DNA of 64,000 bases, from assembly GCA_964396595.1 (NCBI GenBank), contig CAYNFR010000013.1:16334-80333 (forward strand), given 5' to 3'. Origin of the DNA: CAYNFR01 sp964396595. Its GTDB lineage: Bacteria; Bacteroidota; Bacteroidia; Chitinophagales; Saprospiraceae. The translations under genes were made by a program, and so were the position numbers. The notes below the pieces were generated by a model. It was not told the origin of the DNA. It did not search any database and saw only the letters and a program-made list of their open reading frames with translations. Shown one piece after another: positions 1 to 9,311 of the stretch. The stretch's first letter is position 1; every line of letters starts with the position of its first letter.

Positions 1-1
1 T

Positions 2-247
2 CGTGTGATGATACATCAGCCATCCGGTGGTATGCAAGGTCAATTCACCGACATGGAAATATCTTATAACCTGATTAAGACATTGAAGCAGGAATTGTAT
101 CAGATTATGGCTAACCACACCGGCAAGACTGTTAAGACAATCGAAAAAGACTGCGACCGCGATTATTGGATGACTGCGCAGCAAGCTAAAGAGTATGGCC
201 TCGTCGATGAAGTTCTAGACAAAAACAGACGATCTACTCCTCAATAA
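2..247 (+). CDS. clpP: ATP-dependent Clp protease proteolytic subunit (C-terminal part)
   Basis: This is the C-terminal third of ClpP, cut by the window edge; the frame is open from base 2. ClpP forms the tetradecameric serine-protease chamber that degrades proteins unfolded by ClpX in the cytoplasm. The visible residues include the catalytic histidine in VMIHQPSGG and the catalytic aspartate in DCDRDYWM, followed by the usual AKEYGLVDEVL tail. The nucleophilic serine lies upstream of the window. The gene ends 19 nt before clpX, so the two are very likely one operon, as in most bacteria. Identification is secure; only the N-terminus is missing. Confidence 0.97.
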   Translation, partial: RVMIHQPSGGMQGQFTDMEISYNLIKTLKQELYQIMANHTGKTVKTIEKDCDRDYWMTAQQAKEYGLVDEVLDKNRRSTPQ

Positions 248-266
248 TCACTCAGAAAAACGAAAA

Positions 267-1505
267 ATGGCAAAGAGTAGCTCTAAATGTTCTTTCTGTG
301 GTAAGAGTAAAGCAGAAGCACTGCTGCTGATAGCAGGTCAAGATGGACATATTTGTGAGAGCTGTGTAGAACAAGCATATGATATTATAGCCCGTGAGTT
401 ACATGGGCTTGAGGGGCAGAATGACTTTGAATTTGAATTTCCGCTCCATTTGACCCCGTTGCAAATTAAGACATATCTAGACGAATATATCATAGGCCAA
501 GATGAAGCGAAGCGATATATAAGCGTAGCGGTATATAATCATTACAAAAGATTGAATTATCAACGGGCTGAAGGTGAAGTCGAGCTGGAGAAATCTAATA
601 TCTTGTTTGTAGGTGAGACGGGTACAGGAAAAACCTTATTAGCGAAGACCATCGCCAAGTTGCTCGATGTCCCTTTCGCCATAGTCGATGCCACTGTTTT
701 TACTGAAGCAGGTTATGTCGGAGAAGATGTAGAAAGCATGCTAAGTCGTCTTTTGCAAGTATGCGATTACAACGTTGATGCCGCAGAGAAGGGAATAGTT
801 TACATCGATGAAATAGATAAAATAGCGCGCAAAAGTGATAACCCATCTATTACACGTGATGTTTCCGGTGAGGGTGTTCAGCAAGCACTTCTTAAAATGC
901 TCGAGGGTACGGAAGTTAATGTGCCACCTCAAGGAGGCCGAAAGCATCCTGAACAAAAGTTAATTGCTGTAAACACTACTAACATTTTATTTATTTGCGG
1001 TGGCGCATTTGATGGGGTTGAAAAAATAATAGCAAAAAGGCTCAACAAAAATGTCATAGGATTCGGAAAGGATGATTCTGTCAGCCAGAGCAGGGATAAA
1101 TCTTTATTGAGCCAAATCACACATCAGGATATACGAAAATTTGGCCTGATTCCTGAATTGATAGGGAGACTACCGGTTTTGGCATTTCTAGAGCCTCTGG
1201 ATAAAGAAACTTTGCTACAGATTTTGACAGCTCCTAAGAACGCTCTAGTTAAACAGTATGAAAAAATATTTGAACTCGAGGGTATAAAACTTGAATTTGA
1301 AGAATCAGCCTTGCTTTATCTTGCAGATCAAGCTCTTAAGCTGGGATTGGGTGCGCGGGGATTAAGGTCACTATGTGAAGCTGTGCTTATGGATTCCATG
1401 TATAGTTTTCCGGGTCAGAAAGATATTGTCGAATTCACTGTAACTGAGGATTACGTTAAGGAACAGCTCAGTAAATCCAAATTGCTTAAACTCAAGGTAG
1501 CTTGA
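267..1505 (+). CDS. clpX: ATP-dependent Clp protease ATP-binding subunit ClpX
   Basis: AAA+ unfoldase that recognises tagged substrates and feeds them to ClpP. An N-terminal zinc-binding domain carries Cys8, Cys11, Cys30 and Cys33. Walker A is GETGTGKT (116-123) and Walker B is VYIDEIDKI (around 178-186). The pore loop GYVG (about 149-152), the RKH loop (GGRKHPEQ) and the ClpP-docking IGF loop (NVIGFG) are all present, so the protein should both bind ClpP and thread substrates. At 412 residues it has normal family length. It follows clpP by 19 nt and is followed by truA after 24 nt on the same strand. Confidence 0.98.
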   Translation: MAKSSSKCSFCGKSKAEALLLIAGQDGHICESCVEQAYDIIARELHGLEGQNDFEFEFPLHLTPLQIKTYLDEYIIGQDEAKRYISVAVYNHYKRLNYQRAEGEVELEKSNILFVGETGTGKTLLAKTIAKLLDVPFAIVDATVFTEAGYVGEDVESMLSRLLQVCDYNVDAAEKGIVYIDEIDKIARKSDNPSITRDVSGEGVQQALLKMLEGTEVNVPPQGGRKHPEQKLIAVNTTNILFICGGAFDGVEKIIAKRLNKNVIGFGKDDSVSQSRDKSLLSQITHQDIRKFGLIPELIGRLPVLAFLEPLDKETLLQILTAPKNALVKQYEKIFELEGIKLEFEESALLYLADQALKLGLGARGLRSLCEAVLMDSMYSFPGQKDIVEFTVTEDYVKEQLSKSKLLKLKVA

Positions 1506-1529
1506 TTTGTGAATTGTAATAGGTGACAA

Positions 1530-2285
1530 GTGAGGTATTTCATCCGACTTGCATATGATGGTAGTGAGTTTCATGGCTGGCAATCGCAAGTAGGTCAATG
1601 GAGTGTTCAAGAATGTATCGAGACTAAGCTAGGTAGATTATTTTCGGAAGATCGATGGCCTATAGTCGGGTGTGGAAGAACTGACGCGGGTGTGCATGCA
1701 CGCAATTATTATGCGCACTTCGAAACTAAAGATGATCTTCCTTACAATGAGTCAGATTTGGTTTATAAGCTCAATAAAATGCTTCCGGACAGCATCGCCA
1801 TTTATGATATTTATAAAGTAGCAGAGGATCTGCATGCACGTTATGATGCATTAGACCGCACTTATCAATACTATATTCGGGACGTAAAGAATCCCTTTAA
1901 ATCTCTCTATAGTACTTACTATCGAGATATATCGAGCTGGAACTGGGCAGAGATCAACCACTTTGTTGCGTTTTTAATAAGATCTGGTGATTTTAGTTCT
2001 TTATCAAGATCCGACTCCGATGTTAACACTTACAATTGCCATGTTATTTCTGCCTATTGGAGTCAGAAGCAAGGCGATTACATTTTTCACATCACTGCCA
2101 ACCGTTTTTTGAGAGGAATGGTGCGATTGATTATAGGATGTTGTGTCAATATTGGGCGAAACAATGTTTCGTCTCAACACGTAATTGACGCCATAGTATC
2201 AAGGCAAATAGTACCGCGAGCCTTAAGCGCAGCTCCTCAAGGCTTGTTTCTGGAAAACGTCAGATACGCGTTAGAAAGGTACTAG
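1530..2285 (+). CDS. truA: tRNA pseudouridine(38-40) synthase TruA
   Basis: Converts uridines 38-40 in the anticodon stem-loop of many tRNAs to pseudouridine. The N-terminal MRYFIRLAYDGSEFHGWQSQ and the catalytic loop GRTDAGVHA, with the nucleophilic aspartate at residue 52, identify the family. The length of 251 residues is typical. The chosen start is GTG (GTG AGG TAT TTC), which gives the standard N-terminus; no in-frame ATG lies close upstream. Probably co-transcribed with clpX. Its stop codon overlaps the convergent glyA stop in a shared CTAG. Confidence 0.96.
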   Translation: MRYFIRLAYDGSEFHGWQSQVGQWSVQECIETKLGRLFSEDRWPIVGCGRTDAGVHARNYYAHFETKDDLPYNESDLVYKLNKMLPDSIAIYDIYKVAEDLHARYDALDRTYQYYIRDVKNPFKSLYSTYYRDISSWNWAEINHFVAFLIRSGDFSSLSRSDSDVNTYNCHVISAYWSQKQGDYIFHITANRFLRGMVRLIIGCCVNIGRNNVSSQHVIDAIVSRQIVPRALSAAPQGLFLENVRYALERY

Positions 2286-3562
2286 TGGAGTGATTCGACA
2301 GTTTCGTATAGGGGGAACTTTTCCATTAATTTATTGACCTCCTTTCTTACATTATTGATGACAGTATCGTTGTTATGATTCATGACCACATAATCTATCA
2401 TCTCAACTACCTTGATACATTCATTCTCTTCGAAACCCCGAGTCGTAATGGCGGCGGTACCTATTCTTATACCGGAAGTCACGAACGGGCTCTTGTCATC
2501 GAAAGGTACCATATTTTTGTTGATCGTAATGTCGGCTTTGCCAAGGGCATGTTCTGCGTCTTTGCCGGAGATGTTTTTAGTTCTCAGGTCAATTAGCATT
2601 AAATGATTATCCGTACCTTCTGAGATGATGTTGTAAGCTAATGATTTGAAAATCTCACTCATGGCCTGTGCGTTTCGAATAACTTGTGCGGCATAAGTTT
2701 TGAAAGATTGATCTAGCGCTTCTCCAAAAGAGACTGCTTTAGCAGCAATACAATGTTCTAGTGGCCCTCCCTGCATTCCGGGGAATACCCCGCTGTTTAA
2801 AACTGAAGACATCATTATCGGCTGACCTGATTTTGTTTTTCGTCCCCATGGATTTTCAATATCAAGCCCCATCATTATAATTCCTCCTCTGGGTCCTCTC
2901 AATGTCTTGTGTGTTGTACTACTTACTATATGACAGTGTGGGAGTGGATCGTTGAGCAATCCCGCTGCTATAAGTCCAGCTGGGTGAGCTATGTCGGCAA
3001 GTAATAATGCACCGACTTGATCTGCTATTCGTCGGAATCTTGCATAATCCCAATCACGGCTATATGCCGATGCACCACAAATGATCAATTTTGGTTTGTT
3101 TTGAAGGGCAAGTTTCTCAACTTTATCCATGTCGATCAGACCTGTTTCTTTGTCGACACCATAAAAGACAGGTTTGTAAACTTTACCGGAATAATTTACT
3201 GGAGATCCATGACTCAGGTGACCACCATGACTTAAGTCAAATCCCAAGATTGTGTCTCCGGGATTTAGTACTGCTAAAAATATCGCAGCATTAGCCTGTG
3301 CTCCACTATGTGGTTGAACGTTGGCATATTCTGCTCCAAATAAAGTGCACAATCGATCAATAGCTAGGTTTTCGATTTTATCTACTATCTCGCAGCCTCC
3401 ATAATAGCGTTTGCCGGGGTATCCTTCTGCATATTTATTAGTTAAACAGCTGCCCAATGCGGCCAAAACATCGCGACTAACAAAATTCTCAGAAGCGATC
3501 AGCTCAATACCGGAACGCTGTCTGTGTAGTTCTTGGTCTATCAATCGAAAAACGCTATCCAT
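2282..3562 (-). CDS. glyA: Serine hydroxymethyltransferase
   Basis: PLP enzyme interconverting serine plus tetrahydrofolate and glycine plus 5,10-methylene-tetrahydrofolate; a main source of one-carbon units. The PLP lysine is Lys219 in SSTTHKTLRGPRGG. The N-terminal IELIASENFVS and YPGKRYYGG motifs are typical. The frame is open to a TTG at 3583, but that codon lies inside a TAACTTTG promoter box, so the ATG at 3562 (MDSVFRLIDQE) is preferred, giving 426 residues. The gene converges on truA with a 4-nt overlap. Confidence 0.96.
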   Translation of the reverse strand: MDSVFRLIDQELHRQRSGIELIASENFVSRDVLAALGSCLTNKYAEGYPGKRYYGGCEIVDKIENLAIDRLCTLFGAEYANVQPHSGAQANAAIFLAVLNPGDTILGFDLSHGGHLSHGSPVNYSGKVYKPVFYGVDKETGLIDMDKVEKLALQNKPKLIICGASAYSRDWDYARFRRIADQVGALLLADIAHPAGLIAAGLLNDPLPHCHIVSSTTHKTLRGPRGGIIMMGLDIENPWGRKTKSGQPIMMSSVLNSGVFPGMQGGPLEHCIAAKAVSFGEALDQSFKTYAAQVIRNAQAMSEIFKSLAYNIISEGTDNHLMLIDLRTKNISGKDAEHALGKADITINKNMVPFDDKSPFVTSGIRIGTAAITTRGFEENECIKVVEMIDYVVMNHNNDTVINNVRKEVNKLMEKFPLYETVESLH

Positions 3563-3580
3563 GCTTTTTATTGCTTTTGA

Positions 3581-3588
3581 CAAAGTTA
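3581..3588 (-). promoter_or_regulatory. Putative glyA promoter -7 box (TAACTTTG)
   Basis: A perfect match to the Bacteroidota -7 consensus TAnnTTTG ends 18 nt upstream of the glyA ATG, implying a short leader. No clear -33 TTTG is visible. A match this close to a start is unlikely by chance (about 1 per 4 kb per strand), but there is no experimental support. Confidence 0.55.
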
Positions 3589-3633
3589 AATGTATTGAGA
3601 TAAATCTAATATGAAAATTAATGTTCTAGGCAC

Positions 3634-3670
3634 AAAAAAAAAAGCCTGACTACGAGAATCAGGCTTTTTA
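3634..3670 (-). terminator. Rho-independent terminator after the repeat-OmpA gene
   Basis: Inverted repeat AAAAGCCTGA / TCAGGCTTTT with a nine-base loop. On the minus strand it is followed by a run of about ten T. It sits 23 nt past the stop of the OmpA-family gene and before the glyA promoter, so it separates two same-strand units. The plus-strand side also has T residues, so it could work in both directions. Confidence 0.85.
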
Positions 3671-3692
3671 TTCATTTCGAGAAGTAACTGAA

Positions 3693-6014
3693 TTATCTTC
3701 TTACTCCTAGTGCTTTCAATGTCTCCATATCAAGCTGACCGATAGGAAGGTTGTTATCTCTTTGGAATTTAACTAAAGCTGCCTTAGTTTCTTCGCCTAG
3801 ATTATTATCAGCACCGAATTGCGGAAGTGCATAGCCCTTTGCCATTAATGCTTCTTGAACTCTTCTGATGAGTGCAGGTGTTACGTCTGTATCACAAACC
3901 ACCTCTCTCCATTCTGTAAATCCACCAGCTTTGACTAGGTTTCTTTTGGTAACTGTGTTATGAACAGCAGGGACTTCTGTTGTAGTCGTACTTGCTGGAG
4001 CTGCTAGTTTATCATAAGTTCTTGTAGTGGACTGAGCAGGCACATCAGTGCTTACAACTACTGCATCAGAAACTCTTCTATCATAAGTTCTAGTAGACGA
4101 GACTGCCGCAATATCTGTAACAGATACAGATGCATCACTTACCAGTTTCTGATAAGTGCGAGTTGAATAAAGTGTACAATCACCTTGACCATCATTATCA
4201 CCAAAAGTGATAAACTCAGTTCTTCTATTCTGTGCTTTACCTGCTTCTGTGGCATTGGTGGCTATAGGTGATGACTCGCCTTTACCATCGTAACTCAATC
4301 TTGAAGCAGCAATGCCTTTAGCAATAAGCGCTTCGTAAACGGCCTTTGCTCTGTTAGTTGAAAGAGTAATATTGCTTTCCTCGCTTCCGTCACTATCAGT
4401 ATGACCAACCAATCTAGCAGTAACAGCCGGTTTAGAATTAAGGATCTCTGAAAGTCTATTGATCTCAGTATTAGAAGAAGGCAATAATTCAAATGATCCC
4501 GTGCGGAAATTGATTCCCTTTAAGATGCTAGACTTGCCACATGCAACTTCAGATGTCGAAGCGTCAGAGACTAATTTTTGATATGTTCTGTTTTCGTAAA
4601 CAGCAGGAACTTCTACTGTTGTCGTGGTAGCAGGACTTACTAGTTTGCTGAAAGTTCTGTTCGCGTAAGAAGCCGGGATAGTTTCAGAGACAGTAGTGGC
4701 TGGTTTAGATACCTTGCGATATGTTCTGTTAGAAAATCTTTCTGCATTTTGTGTAGCAACAGTACCTGCTGGTATAGCTAACCTACGATAAGTTCTTGTC
4801 ACGTAAGTAGCAGCTACGCCCACCTTATTGGCAGATGCTGCAGATGCAAGTTTTTGAAAAGTTCTAGTGCCGGATTCTGCGGCTACTTCTACCGTTCTGA
4901 TACAGTCTTCACCACTTGCTGTATATCCAGCAGCACAAGCTTTTCTGACTTGTTTAGTTACATCTCTGTATTGAGCAGGGATTTCTACTAAACACCATAC
5001 CAGACAGTCATCAGGATTGGCAGAGAGACAATTTGCATCTGTTTTTCTTTTCTCCCACTTCGTAGTAGCAGGTGATGTAAGAATCCTTTCTGTTACTGTT
5101 TCATATTGCGCTGGTACGCGCTCGATTCTCGTTGACGCTTCTTTAGAAATTAATTGCTCCGTCGCGTTTTCGAAACGTGCAGGGGTAATAGTGTATGTAC
5201 TGTGTGCATCTTTTTCAAGCACGCGCTCTGAGATGACAGCATATACATTGCCATTGTCATCTCTGACAAGGCTTGATACATCACCTGATAGAGCGGCACG
5301 TAGTGTAGCCAATTCATCCGCTGTGAATGTTCTGCTAAGGCTACCACGTGAATAAGTCGATCCATTACTATTTAGCATCTCTCTCAATCCTGCTAGATCC
5401 GTTATAGCAGGTGCTAATGAAAGGGATGTGCTGGCTTCTTGTTCAAGCACTCTTTCTGTAACGGTTTCATAAGTGGCGGGTACTACTTTCAGAACAGTGT
5501 ATTCAGGACGGGTAAGTACACGCTCTGTAACTGTCTCAAATTTAGCAGGAACAACTCGTAATTCTGTGAACGCATCTTTAACCAAAACACGCTCTGTAAC
5601 TGTCTCAAATCTTGCAGGTACGACAGATATACCTGGTGCGTTTATTTCAGTAACGACTTGCTGGCTTACGGACTCAAATCTTGCAGGAGTGATTGTCAGT
5701 CTTTTCGATGCTTCTTGTGTGACAACTTGTTCTGTAGCCTTTTCGAATCTCGCAGGCGTTATTGCTAAAGTAGTGCTGGCTTCTCTGCTCAATACCTGCT
5801 TAGAAGCTTTTTCATAACGCGCATTTGACACATTAGTTCTAGTAGAAGCTTCTTTTACTAGAACCTGTTCGGTAACCGTTTCATATTGATCAGCGATAAC
5901 ACATTTCGCATAACATTTACCCGGTTCGGAAGGCATTCCTGCCTCTGGTTGGGCAAAGAGGCTCAGACTAATGGTTACGCAGCCCAATAAGCATAATAAG
6001 TTCAATTTTCTCAT
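3693..6014 (-). CDS. Secreted OmpA-family protein built from about nineteen 23-residue repeats, with a C-terminal peptidoglycan-binding domain
   Basis: A 773-residue exported protein (signal peptide ending near LSLFAQ). About ten repeats of the form (V/T)PARFETVTERVLxKEAST come first, with insertions of about 50 residues after the seventh and a Cys-containing insertion after the ninth or tenth. A second repeat class, (V/I)PAxYxNRTYxKLVSxAST, follows. It is interrupted by an OmpA C-terminal domain (GINFRTGSFELLPSS; GHTDSDGS; NRRTEFI), which normally binds meso-diaminopimelate in peptidoglycan. Three or four more repeats follow, then a PG_binding_1-like domain (IRRVQEALMAKGYALPQFG...LKALGV). 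Two predicted peptidoglycan anchors suggest a periplasmic or outer-membrane structural role. The repeats are not a family I can name. Single gene, with its own terminator. Confidence 0.8.
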   Translation of the reverse strand: MRKLNLLCLLGCVTISLSLFAQPEAGMPSEPGKCYAKCVIADQYETVTEQVLVKEASTRTNVSNARYEKASKQVLSREASTTLAITPARFEKATEQVVTQEASKRLTITPARFESVSQQVVTEINAPGISVVPARFETVTERVLVKDAFTELRVVPAKFETVTERVLTRPEYTVLKVVPATYETVTERVLEQEASTSLSLAPAITDLAGLREMLNSNGSTYSRGSLSRTFTADELATLRAALSGDVSSLVRDDNGNVYAVISERVLEKDAHSTYTITPARFENATEQLISKEASTRIERVPAQYETVTERILTSPATTKWEKRKTDANCLSANPDDCLVWCLVEIPAQYRDVTKQVRKACAAGYTASGEDCIRTVEVAAESGTRTFQKLASAASANKVGVAATYVTRTYRRLAIPAGTVATQNAERFSNRTYRKVSKPATTVSETIPASYANRTFSKLVSPATTTTVEVPAVYENRTYQKLVSDASTSEVACGKSSILKGINFRTGSFELLPSSNTEINRLSEILNSKPAVTARLVGHTDSDGSEESNITLSTNRAKAVYEALIAKGIAASRLSYDGKGESSPIATNATEAGKAQNRRTEFITFGDNDGQGDCTLYSTRTYQKLVSDASVSVTDIAAVSSTRTYDRRVSDAVVVSTDVPAQSTTRTYDKLAAPASTTTTEVPAVHNTVTKRNLVKAGGFTEWREVVCDTDVTPALIRRVQEALMAKGYALPQFGADNNLGEETKAALVKFQRDNNLPIGQLDMETLKALGVRR

Positions 6015-6094
6015 AGGTTTTAACTATTTCTAAAAGTTTAATAAAAGTTGATTTTCTGTAAAAGTAGGGCAAATAAAGTACATTTCAAGGACTT

Positions 6095-7282
6095 CTATCT
6101 AGGGATTACCATGAAGTGCTCAATTTTAACATTTAGATCATAGGAAAGCACATTTTGAGAAAGAAAGGAATGAATTTGGTAGTCTGTATCAACCAGTAGA
6201 ATAGGGTCGTTCTCTGGGCAGTAAACGGAATACTGTTCTGTACCGCACTCAACTAGTAGTTTAAAATTCTCAAAAGATATTTTTTTGCTTAAGTTAAATG
6301 TATAATGTGTTTTATAATCGATTTCTGTGAATGGCTCCGACCTGAAAATTGTTTTATGTAAGTTCCTGTTTAATAATCCTTCGGATAGATATTTTAATAC
6401 GGTATCAGAAGCATGCTGACAATGCTTCATCAGTTGGTAAATATCGGTATCGTCTAGTCTAAGAAAATGTCCTATCTGCTGTTCTGGGGAAGTAAATTGA
6501 TAATTGATTAATACATCATCTATAGAAGGTAGAAGCCTGAGTTCAGATTCGAGAACTAACTTAGCATATCGTTTTACAAGTGCTTTTAGCATTTGCTCAG
6601 CAGCGATGGCAGTCTTGTGTAAATATACCTGACGATACATAAAGTATCGAGACAGCAGGAATTTCTCCACAGAATGAAGGCCTTTTAACTCGACCACCAA
6701 TTTTCCATCATGCACACGCATCATTTTGATGATCCTTTCGTAACCGATTTTGCCTTCGGTCACACCTGTATAAAAGCTGTCGCGATTGAGATAATCCATT
6801 CTATCCACATCTAGCTGACTGGAAATGATTGAAGAAAGGAATTTTTTTGGGTAAGTTTTTTGAAAGATTTCGATAGCAAGGGTCAATTTTCCGCTGTACT
6901 CCTTATTGAGCATCTCCATGATGGCAATGGTCAACTCTTCATGATGAAATGGTATAATCTGATGCTCTAAGGCATGAGAAAATGGCCCATGGCCAATGTC
7001 ATGTAAGAGGGTAGCAATACAGCATGCCTCATATTCCTCTTCAGTGATGTCTGCTCCTTTTGACCGCAATACAGTAATCAACTCTACACATAGGTGTGTC
7101 GCGCCCAGTGCATGATGAAATCTACTATGCGTGGCTCCGGGATAGACATAAGAACTCAAGCCTACTTGCGATATCCTTCTTAAGCGCTGAAAGTATGGAT
7201 GTTCTATCAGATGATATATTATATCAAATGGGAAAGAGATAAACCCATAAATAGGGTCGTTAAATATTTTTTTTAATGCCAT
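6095..7282 (-). CDS. HD-domain phosphohydrolase (dGTPase/SAMHD1-like)
   Basis: Metal-dependent HD-superfamily protein of 395 residues. It shows the arginine/histidine pattern of the dNTPase-like branch: HPYFQRLRRISQVGLSSYVYPGATHSR is split around FQRLRRI, then H...LLHDIGHGPFSHALEH supplies the HD dyad near residue 100, and SSQLDVDRMDYLNRDS supplies the later aspartate. Close relatives are common in Bacteroidota as uncharacterised HD proteins. dNTP or nucleotide triphosphate hydrolysis is inferred from the family only. The start ATG lies 15 nt downstream of a TAAATTTG promoter box. Divergent from porX. Confidence 0.85.
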   Translation of the reverse strand: MALKKIFNDPIYGFISFPFDIIYHLIEHPYFQRLRRISQVGLSSYVYPGATHSRFHHALGATHLCVELITVLRSKGADITEEEYEACCIATLLHDIGHGPFSHALEHQIIPFHHEELTIAIMEMLNKEYSGKLTLAIEIFQKTYPKKFLSSIISSQLDVDRMDYLNRDSFYTGVTEGKIGYERIIKMMRVHDGKLVVELKGLHSVEKFLLSRYFMYRQVYLHKTAIAAEQMLKALVKRYAKLVLESELRLLPSIDDVLINYQFTSPEQQIGHFLRLDDTDIYQLMKHCQHASDTVLKYLSEGLLNRNLHKTIFRSEPFTEIDYKTHYTFNLSKKISFENFKLLVECGTEQYSVYCPENDPILLVDTDYQIHSFLSQNVLSYDLNVKIEHFMVIPR

Positions 7283-7297
7283 CTACTTATCTGTATC

Positions 7298-7305
7298 CAA
7301 ATTTA
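7298..7305 (-). promoter_or_regulatory. Putative promoter -7 box (TAAATTTG) of the HD-domain gene
   Basis: Perfect TAnnTTTG match on the minus strand, 15 nt upstream of the start codon, so the transcript would be nearly leaderless. No good -33 element is visible. Confidence 0.5.
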
Positions 7306-7504
7306 TGCCGAATTATGGGGGTTGTGCTAACTCGAGCCGTGTATAATTTTTTTCATACAATTACTGCTTTTGTTCAAATAGAACGATCCGCGTTATGGCA
7401 GCTACAATGCCGATTATTGCGCCAATATGCCCCGATATTATACTAATAGTTGAAGAAGCTCCGTTAAAAGAGCCTTACATCATTAATCACCATAATAATA
7501 GCTG

Positions 7505-9061
7505 ATGTCTAAAATAAAGATTCTCTGGGCAGATGACGAGATTGACTTACTCAAGCCACAATTATTTTTTTTAGAAAAGAAGGGTTATGAAATTTTGACT
7601 GTGAGTAACGGACATGATGCTGTTGATTTATTTGACGAAGACGGACATATCGATGTAGTTTTTTTGGATGAATCCATGCCGGGTATTAGTGGATTGGAGA
7701 CATTGTCTCGTATCAGACAACGGAATACATCTGTTCCTATCGTGTTGATAACGAAAAATGAAGCCGAGAACCTCATGGAAGAAGCAATCGGATCGCAGAT
7801 AGATGATTATCTGATAAAGCCGGTCAATCCTAATCAAATATTGTTGACACTGAAGAAGCTGACAGACAATAAACGATTAGTTAGCGAAAAGAATATATCT
7901 GATTATCAGCAGGACTTCAGGAAGATCTTGATGGATATAAATAGCGGACTAGATCAAGAAGGATGGGTAGATGTGTATAAAAAAATAGTAGGGTGGGAGC
8001 TCAAAATGGATCGAAGTCAGACTCCTGAAATGGCTGAGATATTGCAAATGCAGAAAACTGAGGCGGGTGCTCAATTTTCAAAGTTTATTGAAAAAAACTA
8101 TGAAAAATGGATATCTAACCCGGATTTGGCACCAGTCATGTCTCATAATCTTTTTAAAAAGTTTCTATTGCCCGAGATGAATGAGGGTGTCCCTTGTGTT
8201 CTGTTTCTCCTCGATAATTTGCGCTATGATCAGTGGAAAATTATAGAGCCTGCGGTCACATCTATATTTCGCATTAAGGAGGAAAAGACTTTTTACAGCA
8301 TTCTGCCTACTAGTACACAATATAGCCGTAATGCCATATTTGCTGGAATGATGCCTTTGGATATTAAAAAGCACTACAGTAGCCTGTGGATAGATGACCA
8401 TGAAGAAGGTGGAAAAAACATGCATGAAGAAACCCTGCTCAAATCCCAGCTCAATAGGTTGATTAGAAAAGAAGTCTCTTGTGAGTACCAGAAAATCTTG
8501 AATTTCTCTTCAGCTAAAACAATGTCGGATAACATATTGAATAGTCTAAACAATAACTTGACTGTAATAGTGTATAACTTTATTGACACGCTTTCACACG
8601 CGCGTACGGAGATGGAAGTTCTAAAAGAACTTGCCGGTGACGAGAAGGCTTATAGATCGCTAACCTTGTCATGGTTTGAAAATTCCCCATTGAAGTCAGC
8701 GCTTGAAAAGCTAACTGATAGAAAGATTAAATTATTCATTACGACTGATCACGGAACGATAAGAGTTCATACACCTTCTAAGGTGTTAGCGGATAAGTTA
8801 ACTACTACTAACCTACGCTACAAAATGGGAAGAAATTTGAATTTTGAATCAAGGGATGTATTGGAGCTAAGAGATCCTGAAAAGGTAGGTTTGCCCAAGA
8901 CTAACTTGAGTTCCTCTTATATATTTGCCAAAGAGGATAAGTTCTTCCTGTATCCCAATAACTATAATAAATTCAACCAACTATATACAGATACATTTCA
9001 GCATGGAGGCATTTCGCTTGAAGAAATGATTTGTCCATTTGTAAGTCTTATTCCAAGATAG
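7505..9061 (+). CDS. porX: T9SS two-component response regulator PorX (receiver plus PglZ domain)
   Basis: PorX controls T9SS gene expression and gliding or secretion in Bacteroidota. Residues 1-120 form a CheY receiver: acidic pocket ADDE near residue 10, phosphoacceptor Asp55 in VVFLDESMPG and the conserved lysine in DDYLIKPVNP. A linker is followed by a PglZ/alkaline-phosphatase-like domain (about 200-518) with LLDNLRYDQW, PTSTQYSRNA, NFIDTLSHARTEM and TTDHGTIRVH, the segments expected to hold the metal site. There is no DNA-binding domain, as is normal for PorX. Length (518) and domain order match the family. The partner kinase PorY is not adjacent. Confidence 0.95.
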   Translation: MSKIKILWADDEIDLLKPQLFFLEKKGYEILTVSNGHDAVDLFDEDGHIDVVFLDESMPGISGLETLSRIRQRNTSVPIVLITKNEAENLMEEAIGSQIDDYLIKPVNPNQILLTLKKLTDNKRLVSEKNISDYQQDFRKILMDINSGLDQEGWVDVYKKIVGWELKMDRSQTPEMAEILQMQKTEAGAQFSKFIEKNYEKWISNPDLAPVMSHNLFKKFLLPEMNEGVPCVLFLLDNLRYDQWKIIEPAVTSIFRIKEEKTFYSILPTSTQYSRNAIFAGMMPLDIKKHYSSLWIDDHEEGGKNMHEETLLKSQLNRLIRKEVSCEYQKILNFSSAKTMSDNILNSLNNNLTVIVYNFIDTLSHARTEMEVLKELAGDEKAYRSLTLSWFENSPLKSALEKLTDRKIKLFITTDHGTIRVHTPSKVLADKLTTTNLRYKMGRNLNFESRDVLELRDPEKVGLPKTNLSSSYIFAKEDKFFLYPNNYNKFNQLYTDTFQHGGISLEEMICPFVSLIPR

Positions 9062-9311
9062 GCCATTTAGTCAGAGCTCATGTTTTTACAATAAATTACC
9101 TTGCATTCTCATCATTATGAGGGATAGAGTTGTTTTAATTAAGACGGGTGGTGCTATTAGAAGTTCTGTAAGCACTTTTGAGTGAACGTGCTTCGTAATT
9201 TTGTATTTTAGCTATCTCACACAAATCATAAGGACAAATACAAAAAGTACTGTTTGATTTCGTTTATCAATATTTTTTATTTTCCTGAATGGTTTAAAAA
9301 TAAGAGTCAAC

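Noticed and set aside
4295..5817. Several open frames on the opposite strand or other frames of the repeat-OmpA gene (for example 5017-5355 and 5473-5817 on plus)
   Set aside because: The 69-nt repeat keeps alternative frames open; the translations only mirror the repeat and show no family features.
9062..9311. Small gene or strong terminator between porX and tatC
   Set aside because: Only a 23-codon frame and a weak hairpin AAGCAC/GTGCTT (9170-9193) without a U-tract were found.
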